A stretch of DNA of 64,000 nucleotides from Chryseobacterium candidae (GTDB taxonomy: Bacteria > Bacteroidota > Bacteroidia > Flavobacteriales > Weeksellaceae): positions 186,001-250,000 of the forward strand of contig NZ_SDLV01000031.1 of assembly GCF_004916905.1 (NCBI RefSeq). Reading direction: 5' to 3'. Below, one piece after another: positions 9,846-16,938 of the stretch. The position numbers and the translations under genes were made by a program. Under the pieces are notes generated by a model. That model was given only the letters and a program-made list of their open reading frames with translations, did no database searches and was not told where the DNA came from. The stretch's first letter is position 1; every line of letters starts with the position of its first letter.

Positions 9846-10529
9846 TTATAATGGGCTTAGGTAATATCCGAAACCAGAACGGGTGTGGATCAGTTTTATT
9901 TTAAAATCTTTATCAATCTTCTTCCTCAGAAAATTGATATACACTTCTACGGTATTGGTATTTGTGTTAAAATTGTGTTCCCATACATGTTCTGTGATCT
10001 GTTGTTTGGAAACCGTTCTTCCCTGCGCTTCCGCTAGATAAACCAACAACTGAAATTCTTTCAGCGTAAGGGTTATTTCATTTCCTCCACGATAAACCTT
10101 CTGCTCTGTTTTGTTGATAATAAGGTCATCAATTCTTACAATATCCTGATCGGAATTATCAGAAGGAGCTTTTCTCCTCAGCAGCGAATTGATTCTTAGA
10201 AGAAGTTCTTCAAACTGAAATGGCTTTACGAGATAATCGTCAGCCAGTCTTGTGAAAGCATCTTTTTTATCAGAGATATCTCCATAGGCAGAGATGATAA
10301 TGATGGGAGTATTCTTGTCAAAAGAACGGATCGTCTGACAGACATCTAGTCCGTTTATTTTAGGAACATTAATATCCAGCAGATACAGATCATAGGTACT
10401 ATTTTTTATCTGACGGAGAAAGGTTTCTCCGTCATAGATTTTATCACAGTTAAAATTATTTGATTCTAAAAATCTGCACAATTCTGCAGACAGAATGAGA
10501 TCATCTTCCAGTAAAAGAATATTCATCAA
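9846..10529 (-). CDS. OmpR/PhoB-family response regulator
   Basis: Cytoplasmic DNA-binding regulator, 227 residues. The receiver domain has the acidic pair E9/D10, phospho-acceptor D52 (YLLDINVP) and K102 (LVKPF). A winged-helix output domain fills about 130-227 (LTLKEFQLLVYLA, NTVEVYINFLRKK, GFGYYL). First gene of the two-gene regulatory operon; likely controls the efflux operon downstream (CusR-like). Confidence 0.94.
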   Translation of the reverse strand: MMNILLLEDDLILSAELCRFLESNNFNCDKIYDGETFLRQIKNSTYDLYLLDINVPKINGLDVCQTIRSFDKNTPIIIISAYGDISDKKDAFTRLADDYLVKPFQFEELLLRINSLLRRKAPSDNSDQDIVRIDDLIINKTEQKVYRGGNEITLTLKEFQLLVYLAEAQGRTVSKQQITEHVWEHNFNTNTNTVEVYINFLRKKIDKDFKIKLIHTRSGFGYYLSPL

Positions 10530-10623
10530 AAATTTATTTTACACGAATTTAACGAAAATTTTATGATTGTGATTGTAAAGCTGGAGTAAAAGTTTTAAGG
10601 GATCAGTCTCAAAAGTTGGGCAT

Positions 10624-10650
10624 AAAAAAATCCCGAAGAAAATTCGGGAA
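10624..10650 (-). terminator. Terminator of the tRNA operon
   Basis: Minus-strand hairpin TTCCCGAA / TTCGGGA closing on seven Ts, seven bases past the tRNA-Thr(GGT) 3' end. A textbook intrinsic terminator. Confidence 0.85.
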
Positions 10651-10657
10651 AATCGAG

Positions 10658-10729
10658 AGCCAACTACGGGACTTGAACCCGTGACCTCTTCCTTACCAAG
10701 GAAGCACTCTACCGCTGAGCTAAGTCGGC
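10658..10729 (-). tRNA. tRNA-Thr (GGT)
   Basis: A 72-nt cloverleaf on the minus strand. The anticodon loop TTGGTAA is closed by CTTCC/GGAAG, giving anticodon GGT. The acceptor stem GCCGACT/AGTTGGC pairs with one wobble. CCA is not encoded. It is the last gene of the tRNA operon. Confidence 0.95.
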
Positions 10730-10736
10730 ATCAACT

Positions 10737-10766
10737 AAAAAAATCACACTAAGTAGCGTGATTTTT
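10737..10766 (-). terminator. Hairpin between tRNA-Gly and tRNA-Thr(GGT)
   Basis: AAAAATCAC and GTGATTTT arms with an inner CT/AG pair, flanked by T-runs on the minus strand. It has terminator form but lies inside the tRNA operon, so it may be a processing site or partial attenuator. Confidence 0.5.
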
Positions 10767-10771
10767 CGTTG

Positions 10772-10844
10772 AGCGGAAGACGGGGGTCGAACCCGCGACA
10801 TTCAGCTTGGAAGGCTGACGCTCTACCAACTGAGCTACTTCCGC
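10772..10844 (-). tRNA. tRNA-Gly (TCC)
   Basis: A 73-nt minus-strand cloverleaf, acceptor GCGGAAG/CTTCCGC, anticodon stem TCAGC/GCTGA, loop CTTCCAA with anticodon TCC. No encoded CCA. Confidence 0.95.
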
Positions 10845-10930
10845 AATTTTGTTTCCAAAACTATTGGTAAACGCTGTGCAAAACTAAGAAAACTTATTTA
10901 ATCTCGCAACTATTTTTATAATATAAAATG

Positions 10931-11011
10931 TGGGGAGAGCAGGATTCGAACCTACGAAGCCGAAGCAACTGAGTTACAGTCAGTCCCATTTAGCCACTCT
11001 GGAATCTCCCC
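10931..11011 (-). tRNA. tRNA-Tyr (GTA)
   Basis: An 81-nt class II tRNA with a long variable arm, acceptor GGGGAGA paired to TCTCCCC. The anticodon stem ACTGA/TCAGT encloses CTGTAAC, anticodon GTA. Part of the four-tRNA leftward operon. Confidence 0.95.
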
Positions 11012-11029
11012 AAAAGTTTATATTTTATG

Positions 11030-11103
11030 AGCCTCCAGAGGGATTCGAACCCACGACCCCGAGATTACAAATCACGTGCTCTGGCCAACTGAGCTATGGA
11101 GGC
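11030..11103 (-). tRNA. tRNA-Thr (TGT)
   Basis: A 74-nt minus-strand tRNA with acceptor GCCTCCA/TGGAGGC and loop TTTGTAA, anticodon TGT. As read, there is one T-T mismatch in the anticodon stem (CGTGA/TCTCG) and one in the T stem (GTGGG/CCCTC). It is the first tRNA of the operon. Confidence 0.92.
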
Positions 11104-11150
11104 AAATATAAAAAAGAATTCAAAAGATCACTGTTCCTTTTTTGCGAGTG

Positions 11151-11182
11151 CAAATATAGAACGGATTTTTTGAATTCTCAAA
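11151..11182 (-). promoter_or_regulatory. Promoter of the tRNA operon
   Basis: On the minus strand TTTG (11182-11179) and TATATTTG (11158-11151) are 20 bp apart, about 48 bases upstream of tRNA-Thr(TGT) and just downstream of the hpf stop. Confidence 0.65.
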
Positions 11183-11212
11183 TATTTTATAAACTTTTTT
11201 TGACTTTTTTTT

Positions 11213-11503
11213 CTACGCCATTTCTTTTTTCTTGATTAGTAGCTTTTTAGCTGTATCAACACAAAGGTCCAAACTTTCTTCAAAACTGGTAGATGTTTTC
11301 TTTACTACGATATCGTCTCCCGGAACCGCCAAAATAATCTCAGCAGTTTTATTAGCTTTATCAGCGTTATTTTCTACTTTTAAAAATACCTTACACTCAT
11401 GAATTTTGTCATAAAAGGTATCCAATTTGCTTACTTTTTTGTCAATGTGTGACTCTAGTGGTTCGTGTGGTGTTAAACCAATTGATTGAACTGAAATCTT
11501 CAT
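11213..11503 (-). CDS. hpf: Ribosome hibernation promoting factor, HPF/RaiA family
   Basis: A short-form HPF/YfiA-like protein of 96 residues that binds the 30S subunit in stationary phase. The sequence fits the sigma-54 modulation/S30EA fold (MKISVQSIGL, then HIDKKVSKLDTFYDKI and KVFLKVENNADK). It overlaps the upstream recombinase by 4 bases, so the two are translationally coupled. Confidence 0.93.
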   Translation of the reverse strand: MKISVQSIGLTPHEPLESHIDKKVSKLDTFYDKIHECKVFLKVENNADKANKTAEIILAVPGDDIVVKKTSTSFEESLDLCVDTAKKLLIKKKEMA

Positions 11504-12390
11504 AATTCTTCTTTTTTTGATGCTCGAGGGTGAGCCTGATTAAACACTTTTTTCAATTGTTCAATATTAGCATTCGTATAGACTTGAGTACTGGCAAGGC
11601 TGGAATGCCCTAATATTTTTTTTACTTTGGAGATCTCCGCCCCATTATCCAATACGTGGGTAGCAAAGCTATGCCGTAGGATGTGAGGACTTTTTTTTTC
11701 TTTCGTTGTTACAAGACTAAGGTACTTATTAACTACCACATAAACAAATTTTTCATTGAGTTTTTTCCCTTTCTTATTGACGAAAAAATATGATTTGAAT
11801 TCTGTCTGCGGATTTCTTATTTCCAGATAACTTTTCAGAAGCTCAGACAATTCATTGGAAATGGGAATCACCCTTTCTTTGTTCCCTTTTCCTATTACTT
11901 TTAATTCATTTCCATATAAGTCAACATTCTCAAATATCAGGCCACAAAGTTCTGCTTTACGCATTCCTGTCTGATAAAGAACTTCCATAATACATTTTTC
12001 AAGCACTTCATGTACCTGTTCGAAAATTCTTTCATTGAGATCAGTCATTTCCTCTTTAGACATAGGAATCTGTTTTTCAGCATAAAACTTCAGGGAAGAA
12101 ATCCCTTCTACAGGAGAAACTTCAATCTCCCCTATTTTTAAAAGAAAAAGATAAAAACTTCGGAGTGAAGATAATTTTCTATTGATACTTCTTTTGGAAA
12201 TATTATTTTCGCTCAATTCAACAATAAAATTTCGGATAATTTTTTTGTCTGCCCTGGCTAAATTGTCGGAAGATTCTGTTCGGAGGAAGAAATGGGAAAA
12301 GTCTTCAAGGTCTTTTTTGTAGCTTGTGATGGTATGAGGAGAATATCTTTTTTCGAATTGTAAGTATTCTAAAAATTTTTCCAGCATCAT
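11500..12390 (-). CDS. xerC: Tyrosine recombinase, XerC/XerD type
   Basis: Chromosomal site-specific recombinase of the Xer class, 296 residues. It has an N-terminal SAM-like core-binding domain (about 1-85) and a catalytic domain with Arg I in QTGMRKAEL, HILRHSFATHV (H-x-x-R) and the terminal LGHSSLASTQVYT with the nucleophile Tyr. Small size and position between rpsU and hpf mark it as core genome, unlike the integrase at 13582. Whether it is XerC or XerD is not decided by sequence alone. Two adjacent ATGs (12390, 12387) are possible starts. Confidence 0.9.
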   Translation of the reverse strand: MMLEKFLEYLQFEKRYSPHTITSYKKDLEDFSHFFLRTESSDNLARADKKIIRNFIVELSENNISKRSINRKLSSLRSFYLFLLKIGEIEVSPVEGISSLKFYAEKQIPMSKEEMTDLNERIFEQVHEVLEKCIMEVLYQTGMRKAELCGLIFENVDLYGNELKVIGKGNKERVIPISNELSELLKSYLEIRNPQTEFKSYFFVNKKGKKLNEKFVYVVVNKYLSLVTTKEKKSPHILRHSFATHVLDNGAEISKVKKILGHSSLASTQVYTNANIEQLKKVFNQAHPRASKKEEL

Positions 12391-12465
12391 AGGTATAAAA
12401 ATAAAAATTCACTCCTCAAATATAAGAATTTAAGAAGTGAATTAATATATGGTTAAGAAAAAATC

Positions 12466-12663
12466 TTAAGCCTGCTCTTCTTTGCTAAGCGCTCTTTGTT
12501 TGTAAGCCGCTTTTAGTCTAGCTTGTCTCAAAGTTACAGAAGGCTTAATAAACTGTTGTCTAGATCTTAATTGACGAACAGTTCCTGTTTTATCAAATTT
12601 TCTCTTGTATTTTTTTAAAGCTCTGTCGATGGATTCACCATCTTTTACTGGAATTATTAACAT
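12466..12663 (-). CDS. rpsU: 30S ribosomal protein S21
   Basis: Small-subunit protein bS21, 65 residues, highly basic. MLIIPVKDGESIDRALKKYK is the conserved N-terminus and FDKTGTVRQLRSRQQF matches the Bacteroidota form. First gene of the rpsU-xer-hpf group; its promoter is just upstream. Confidence 0.96.
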   Translation of the reverse strand: MLIIPVKDGESIDRALKKYKRKFDKTGTVRQLRSRQQFIKPSVTLRQARLKAAYKQRALSKEEQA

Positions 12664-12686
12664 ATTTTACATCTCATTTTGGATTG

Positions 12687-12717
12687 CAAAACTAGGTAAT
12701 TTTTATGAGAACACAAA
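12687..12717 (-). promoter_or_regulatory. rpsU promoter
   Basis: Minus-strand TTTG (12717-12714) and TAGTTTTG (12694-12687) are separated by 19 bp, matching the Bacteroidota consensus, about 24 bases before the rpsU start codon. Confidence 0.65.
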
Positions 12718-12771
12718 ATATATTGCAATAAACAATCACTACCCTATCTTAAGACTGTTAAAAAAACTCGT

Positions 12772-12797
12772 ATTAATGCCTGTTAACAGGCATTAAT
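12772..12797. repeat. 26-bp perfect palindrome between rpsU and ssrA
   Basis: The 13-base arm attaatgcctgtt is followed at once by its exact complement, centred on GTTAAC, then by TTTTTT on the plus strand. With no loop it suits a dimeric protein-binding site as well as a terminator, and no plus-strand gene precedes it. Confidence 0.75.
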
Positions 12798-12908
12798 TTT
12801 TTATCCACAATAACCAGACATTCAATTTTTAATAGCTTCAGGTTATTCATTTTCTTTCCCAATTACTATTAAAACCACCTATATTAATGAAATGTAAACA
12901 AAAAGCAC

Positions 12909-12916
12909 TATCTTTG
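12909..12916 (+). promoter_or_regulatory. Minus-7 element for tmRNA
   Basis: TATCTTTG fits TAnnTTTG about 17 bases before the tmRNA 5' end. A convincing TTTG minus-33 element at normal spacing is not obvious. Confidence 0.5.
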
Positions 12917-12932
12917 CATACAATTTATTCAT

Positions 12933-13334
12933 GGGGTTGACTGGTTTCGACAGCAAGACCAATGGGTAAGTAAGCATGCAGAGAACCGTAGCGCGATCTC
13001 TATAATCCCTTGCTACAAAATTTTAACTGGCAACGAAGAGTTCGCTCTTGCAGCTTAATATCGAAGTATAGTAGATCAAGCGTTTTCCCGAAGATTTCAG
13101 TAGGGAAGCAAGATATTCCACAAATGCTCTGTTCTGCGGCGTTTGAACCTGGGATATAGGAATGCGGAAATAAGGCTTTAGAAGCTTTGGCTAAAGCTCG
13201 AAAATTTCAGAAGATAAGCTGTTAGTTGGGTGTCTATCCTCTGCTTCCAGTCGAAAACCAATGGTAGAATAAGCATGTAGAAAGCTTATGTATTGCTTGT
13301 TTGGACGAGGGTTCGAATCCCTCCAACTCCACCA
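12933..13334 (+). ncRNA. ssrA: Transfer-messenger RNA (tmRNA)
   Basis: One-piece tmRNA of 402 nt for ribosome rescue. The 5' GGGGTTGACTGGTTTCGACA and 3' TTCGAATCCCTCCAACTCCACCA ends form the tRNA-like domain (GGGGTTG/CAACTCC acceptor stem), and CCA is encoded. The tag frame at 13029-13058 reads GNEEFALAA then TAA, the usual ALAA degron. The 3' end also serves as the probable attachment site of the element that follows. Confidence 0.97.
13312..13334 (+). other. Probable attL core in the tmRNA 3' end
   Basis: The T-arm and acceptor segment of ssrA is followed 247 bases later by an integrase reading away from it. The 3' ends of tRNA and tmRNA genes are standard targets of tyrosine integrases, which leave the RNA gene intact. 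No second copy was found in the window, so the exact core is undefined. Confidence 0.55.
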
Positions 13335-13356
13335 GGTGGGAAACCAAATTAATCTA

Positions 13357-13393
13357 AAAGCCTTTAAATCCTAGTATTTAAGGGCTTTTTTAT
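13357..13393 (+). terminator. tmRNA terminator
   Basis: AAAGCCTTTAAAT and ATTTAAGGGCTTT arms with a six-base loop, followed by TTTTATTTTTT. It ends ssrA transcription before the integrase. Confidence 0.8.
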
Positions 13394-13435
13394 TTTTTGA
13401 GTTATCAAAATATACCAAAGAAATACAAATCGAAC

Positions 13436-13489
13436 GTGAGTCATTCGGTGAGTCGTCTTTAGGTAGCTTTTTGACTCACCGAATTCTCA
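13436..13489. repeat. Nested direct and inverted repeats upstream of the integrase
   Basis: A perfect 12-bp inverted repeat (attcggtgagtc 13443-13454, complement at 13473-13484) has an extra GTGAGTC direct copy at 13436-13442 and a partial outer TGAG/CTCA pairing. Between an attachment site and its integrase, such repeats could be arm-type integrase or excisionase sites. Function is inference. Confidence 0.6.
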
Positions 13490-13537
13490 TTAAACAGCTT
13501 ATTCATCAGCCTGTTCATTGATTGAACATCTTGTAGG

Positions 13538-13570
13538 TTTAAAGATTCAGCAATATTATTAATCTTTAAA
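13538..13570 (+). promoter_or_regulatory. Inverted repeat just before the integrase start
   Basis: TTTAAAGATT (13538-13547) and AATCTTTAAA (13561-13570) form a 10-bp stem with a 13-base loop, ending 11 bases before the integrase ATG. It could be an operator or a structure limiting translation. Confidence 0.45.
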
Positions 13571-13581
13571 ATTAAAATGTT

Positions 13582-14817
13582 ATGCAAACCTACAGCTTAC
13601 TATTTTATGCCAAAAAGGCAAAGAACAACCCTGAATTATCTACAATTTACATGAGAATCACTGTTGCCGGAAAACGAACGGAGATTTCAACAGGACAAAC
13701 GGTGAAAACCTCTCAATGGAGTATAAAATCAGGTAAGATATCAGGTAATAGTCCCAATGGTAGACAATTAAACTCCTTACTGGAAAGCTTCAGAGCTAAA
13801 TTATTTGAATGCTATAATTCCTTGTATAACGAAGGCAAAGAGATAACTTGTGAAAATCTCCGAAATAAATATTTAGGAATTGAAGAAAAAAAAGTTACTC
13901 TTATTGAAGCTTTTAAAGATCACAACTCAAAGGTAAAGGAACTTGTAGATAGAGAATTTTCTAAAGGAACGTGGAAACGGTATGAAACATCATTACGGCA
14001 TACTCAGGCATTTTTGAAATGGAAATTTAATATCAGTGACATTGATGTCCGTCATATTAATCCCGGATTCGTTGCAGATTATGAGTTTTATTTGAGAACT
14101 GTGAGAAACTGCTCAAATAATTCTGCTGTAAAGTATATTAGAAATTTTCAAAAAATAATTAATATCTGTCTCAACAATGAATGGATTAGCAAAAACCCTT
14201 TTATAGGCTATAAATCTAAAATAGAAAGCGTCGATGTCAGATTCTTAACTGATATCCAGCTACAAAAAATCCGTGAGAAGAATTTTAATTCTGACAGATT
14301 AAGAATAGTACGTGATATTTTCGTATTCTGCTGTTATACAGGGTTAGCCTATATTGATGCCAAGAATCTTACAAGAGATAAAATAACAAAGGGAATTGAC
14401 ACAGGATTATGGATAAAAACCAAAAGAGTTAAAACAAAGATCGAAGCCAGTATACCGCTGCTACCAGAAGCACAGGAAATTTTAAGCAGATATGAAAATC
14501 ATCCGAAATGTATAAATGAAAATACTGTTTTACCGGTACTAAGCAATCAAAAGATGAATGGGTATTTAAAAGAGATTGGAGACTTATGTGAAATTGATTT
14601 TGATATTACTTTTCACACGGCAAGACATACATTTGCTACTACGGTTACTCTTAATAATGGTGTACCTTTAGAGACTGTAAGCAAAATGCTTGGTCATGCC
14701 AACATTCGAATGACGCAGCATTATGCTAAAATACAAGATAAAAAAATTGGAGAGGATATGTCCGTATTAAAAAAAATATTGATAAAAGGTAAAAAAATAA
14801 AAAAAGAAATGTGTTAG
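13582..14817 (+). CDS. int: ICE tyrosine integrase
   Basis: Tyrosine recombinase of 411 residues catalysing element integration and excision. The N-terminal arm-binding domain (about 1-90) is the phage-integrase-like type common in Bacteroidota elements, followed by a SAM-like core-binding domain (about 100-210) and a catalytic domain with HTARHTF (R348, H349), LGHANIRMTQ and nucleophile Y381. The usual Arg I position is TGLAY (A256) instead of TGLR; a substituted Arg I is known for IntDOT-type enzymes. It reads away from tmRNA and is closed by the terminator at 14941. Confidence 0.95.
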   Translation: MQTYSLLFYAKKAKNNPELSTIYMRITVAGKRTEISTGQTVKTSQWSIKSGKISGNSPNGRQLNSLLESFRAKLFECYNSLYNEGKEITCENLRNKYLGIEEKKVTLIEAFKDHNSKVKELVDREFSKGTWKRYETSLRHTQAFLKWKFNISDIDVRHINPGFVADYEFYLRTVRNCSNNSAVKYIRNFQKIINICLNNEWISKNPFIGYKSKIESVDVRFLTDIQLQKIREKNFNSDRLRIVRDIFVFCCYTGLAYIDAKNLTRDKITKGIDTGLWIKTKRVKTKIEASIPLLPEAQEILSRYENHPKCINENTVLPVLSNQKMNGYLKEIGDLCEIDFDITFHTARHTFATTVTLNNGVPLETVSKMLGHANIRMTQHYAKIQDKKIGEDMSVLKKILIKGKKIKKEMC

Positions 14818-14940
14818 GGATGTATAAGATCTCCTCTTCCTCCAGCTGCTATAAAGATTACTTGGAAGACATTATCGCGTGAAATGCAAGGATTAAAAAT
14901 TAAGGCTTTGATATTATAATTTTAGAACTTAATTTAAATA

Positions 14941-14972
14941 AAATGCTGTAAAATATCGATTTTACAGCATTT
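14941..14972. terminator. Bidirectional terminator between int and the cargo operon
   Basis: A perfect 14-bp stem (aaatgctgtaaaat and complement) with a 4-base loop, flanked by A-runs left and T-runs right. It can stop both the rightward integrase and the leftward operon. Nothing else convincing lies in 14818-14940. Confidence 0.85.
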
Positions 14973-14973
14973 T

Positions 14974-15063
14974 TTACCTTGACTTTTTTATTTCGGCAAT
15001 TATCGAATATAAGATATCTATCACTTTTGGAAGAAACCATTTTCTGCATATTTCTTCAGACAT
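14974..15063 (-). CDS. Possible 29-residue small protein after the cargo operon
   Basis: An ATG-started frame reads MSEEICRKWFLPKVIDILYS and ends in KKSR, with its stop touching the terminator. It lies 48 bases downstream of the last large frame on the same strand. No family is recognised. It could equally be a gene remnant. Confidence 0.25.
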   Translation of the reverse strand: MSEEICRKWFLPKVIDILYSIIAEIKKSR

Positions 15064-15111
15064 TGAGGCTAAATTAGTAAGCCTGTGCCAAAAAATAACT
15101 ATTTTATTTAA

Positions 15112-15357
15112 TTAAATCTGCTGATATTTACTTTCATCGTAAAATAAATTAACACAACTTAGATCATCTTTATAAATAAAGCACTCATTCCTAAATTCCT
15201 TTCCATATGGACACTTTTCTACCTTTAAACTTTTAACAGTATAATACTCTATATTATTAACTTCTTCATCATTTTCTATATCGTACCCAGGAATTGTACT
15301 TATAAAATCAAAATTTAATATGTTATTTTTAAGAATTGACTGCCCTGTATAGAACAA
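15112..15357 (-). pseudogene. C-terminal continuation of the phosphoesterase-PRTase, cut off by an in-frame TAA
   Basis: This 81-codon frame continues in the same reading frame as the gene at 15358-16938, directly after its TAA stop; it has only a TTG as possible start. It contains two Cys (CPYGKEFRNEC) and no motif I recognise. PRTase domains need strand and helix elements after the PRPP loop, so this was probably the end of the fusion protein. A nonsense mutation or readthrough are both possible; an independent protein is less likely. Confidence 0.5.
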
Positions 15358-16938
15358 TTATACAACATAGATTTTTTCAACATTTTTAAAGAATGGATCT
15401 TGTCTTTTCTTGATTAACTTTCTGATAGTACGACCATCATTTACAACATCGGTAATTATAACTACATTCCTAAATTCACAATTAGAGTTATCAAAGTTCA
15501 ACTGTCGTTCTGCTTCATGATGTTCATCATGTCTATAAGAATATGGTAAAAAACTATATTTTTTATTGTGCTTAATTGCGGTCTTGGTTGCAATTATATT
15601 TCCTTCGTATCCCAAACCAATTATTAGATCAATATTTTCAGGCTTTATTTTTGTTTCAAAAACATCAACGATCACATTCTTTATAAAATTCAAATTATCT
15701 TTGTTTTCAATAAGTTTTGAAACATCTATCCAATTATGTGCTCTCGAAGTTTCGCTCCAATGAAAATGCCCTGAATAGAAAATTTTAAGTTCCTTAACCT
15801 TATCATATAAAACATCCGTAAATTCTGAGTTGTAATAATTATTTTCTACTACTGGTATCTCGATAGGTACATCTGTAGAAGCAGCAGCAGCTACTGTTGG
15901 CTCAGTTTGATGATCAGAAGCCAATTCAGTTATTTCACTATCAATTTCAGGTGGCTTGTTTTTGAATATTATATATTCCTCTGGCTGATGAAAAGTCTTA
16001 TTTGTTCGGATATCCCACTCATATTCAGAATCATTTCCGTGAATTTTATGTAGCGAGAATATTTTATTTTTTAAAACGATATCTTCACTAATTTGAATCG
16101 GATATACTTTATATGAAGCATCCCAATCTTTACTAGTTAAACAACCGGCATCACTAGTTGTAATTTCTCCTAAAAAAATGGTTTTAGAACTATTAGCGTG
16201 CTCGTTCCCAGTAAATATAAAATTTATACCATTTGTTAATAGTTTATCGACAAACCTTTGTCTATTCCCAGATACCCATTGACCGTCATTTTTATTTTCA
16301 TATGATGATGTAAAGTTATGATGTACACAGGCTATGATTTTTTTTTCACCAACAGAGATTTCTGCAAACTCTTCTTCGAATTTTTCAATAGGAATACTGC
16401 CTTCTTTTTGTTTTAAATCAATTTGTGTACACGAATTTAGACCTAAAAGAACAATTGAATCCTCGACTATTAATTGATCAAAAATAACTTTATTTGGATC
16501 AAAAGTTCTTCCTAAAACATTTTGATAAAAATTACAAAAATTATGGTATTTAGCAATATTAACTTCTTCATTTGTTCTTGGTTCTTTTACAGAAAAAAGG
16601 TTTGCTATATCTCTTCGGTTTAAATCATGATCACCGGGAATAATTAATATATTTTTTTTCTCAATATGCAGTTTATCAATTATGCGAGTTATAAAAGATA
16701 ATGCGAATTCAAATTCATTCTTTTCAGCACTATTTGTAATATCACCTGTTATAAGTAAATAAATTTTAGTATCTGGAAAATCAGAACTTATCCTGTTAAT
16801 AAATTTATCGATAAAATGTATCGAAGCTTCAGTTTCCTTACTGGTAGATAGGTAATATTGAACTTTAATGGCTCCACCTCCGAATTCTTGGTCACGGGAA
16901 ACATGGAGATCAGAAATATGTAAAATTATACTATTCAT
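15358..16938 (-). CDS. Calcineurin-like metallophosphoesterase fused to a phosphoribosyltransferase
   Basis: 526 residues with two enzymatic modules. Residues 1-300 are a metallophosphoesterase: SDLH (D10, H12), GDITN (D66, N70), GDHD (102-105, a variant of GNHD), HH (206-207) and GNEH (244-247, a variant of GHxH). An Ala/Pro/Glu-rich linker (330-365) leads to a type I PRTase with the PRPP loop VIITDVVNDGRTIRK (about 493-507). Its start overlaps the upstream gene by 4 bases. It ends in a TAA followed in frame by 81 more codons, so it may be truncated. With its partners it suggests a nucleotide- or nucleoside-based conflict or stress pathway; no substrate can be assigned. Confidence 0.8.
   Translation of the reverse strand: MNSIILHISDLHVSRDQEFGGGAIKVQYYLSTSKETEASIHFIDKFINRISSDFPDTKIYLLITGDITNSAEKNEFEFALSFITRIIDKLHIEKKNILIIPGDHDLNRRDIANLFSVKEPRTNEEVNIAKYHNFCNFYQNVLGRTFDPNKVIFDQLIVEDSIVLLGLNSCTQIDLKQKEGSIPIEKFEEEFAEISVGEKKIIACVHHNFTSSYENKNDGQWVSGNRQRFVDKLLTNGINFIFTGNEHANSSKTIFLGEITTSDAGCLTSKDWDASYKVYPIQISEDIVLKNKIFSLHKIHGNDSEYEWDIRTNKTFHQPEEYIIFKNKPPEIDSEITELASDHQTEPTVAAAASTDVPIEIPVVENNYYNSEFTDVLYDKVKELKIFYSGHFHWSETSRAHNWIDVSKLIENKDNLNFIKNVIVDVFETKIKPENIDLIIGLGYEGNIIATKTAIKHNKKYSFLPYSYRHDEHHEAERQLNFDNSNCEFRNVVIITDVVNDGRTIRKLIKKRQDPFFKNVEKIYVV

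Noticed and set aside
12605..12796. Plus-strand 63-codon frame over rpsU
   Set aside because: It overlaps the rpsU start and promoter on the other strand and ends in the palindrome; a shadow of S21.
13582..14817. Integrase as an inactive remnant because Arg I is Ala
   Set aside because: The rest of the active site and the full length are intact, and Arg I substitution is known in IntDOT-type recombinases.
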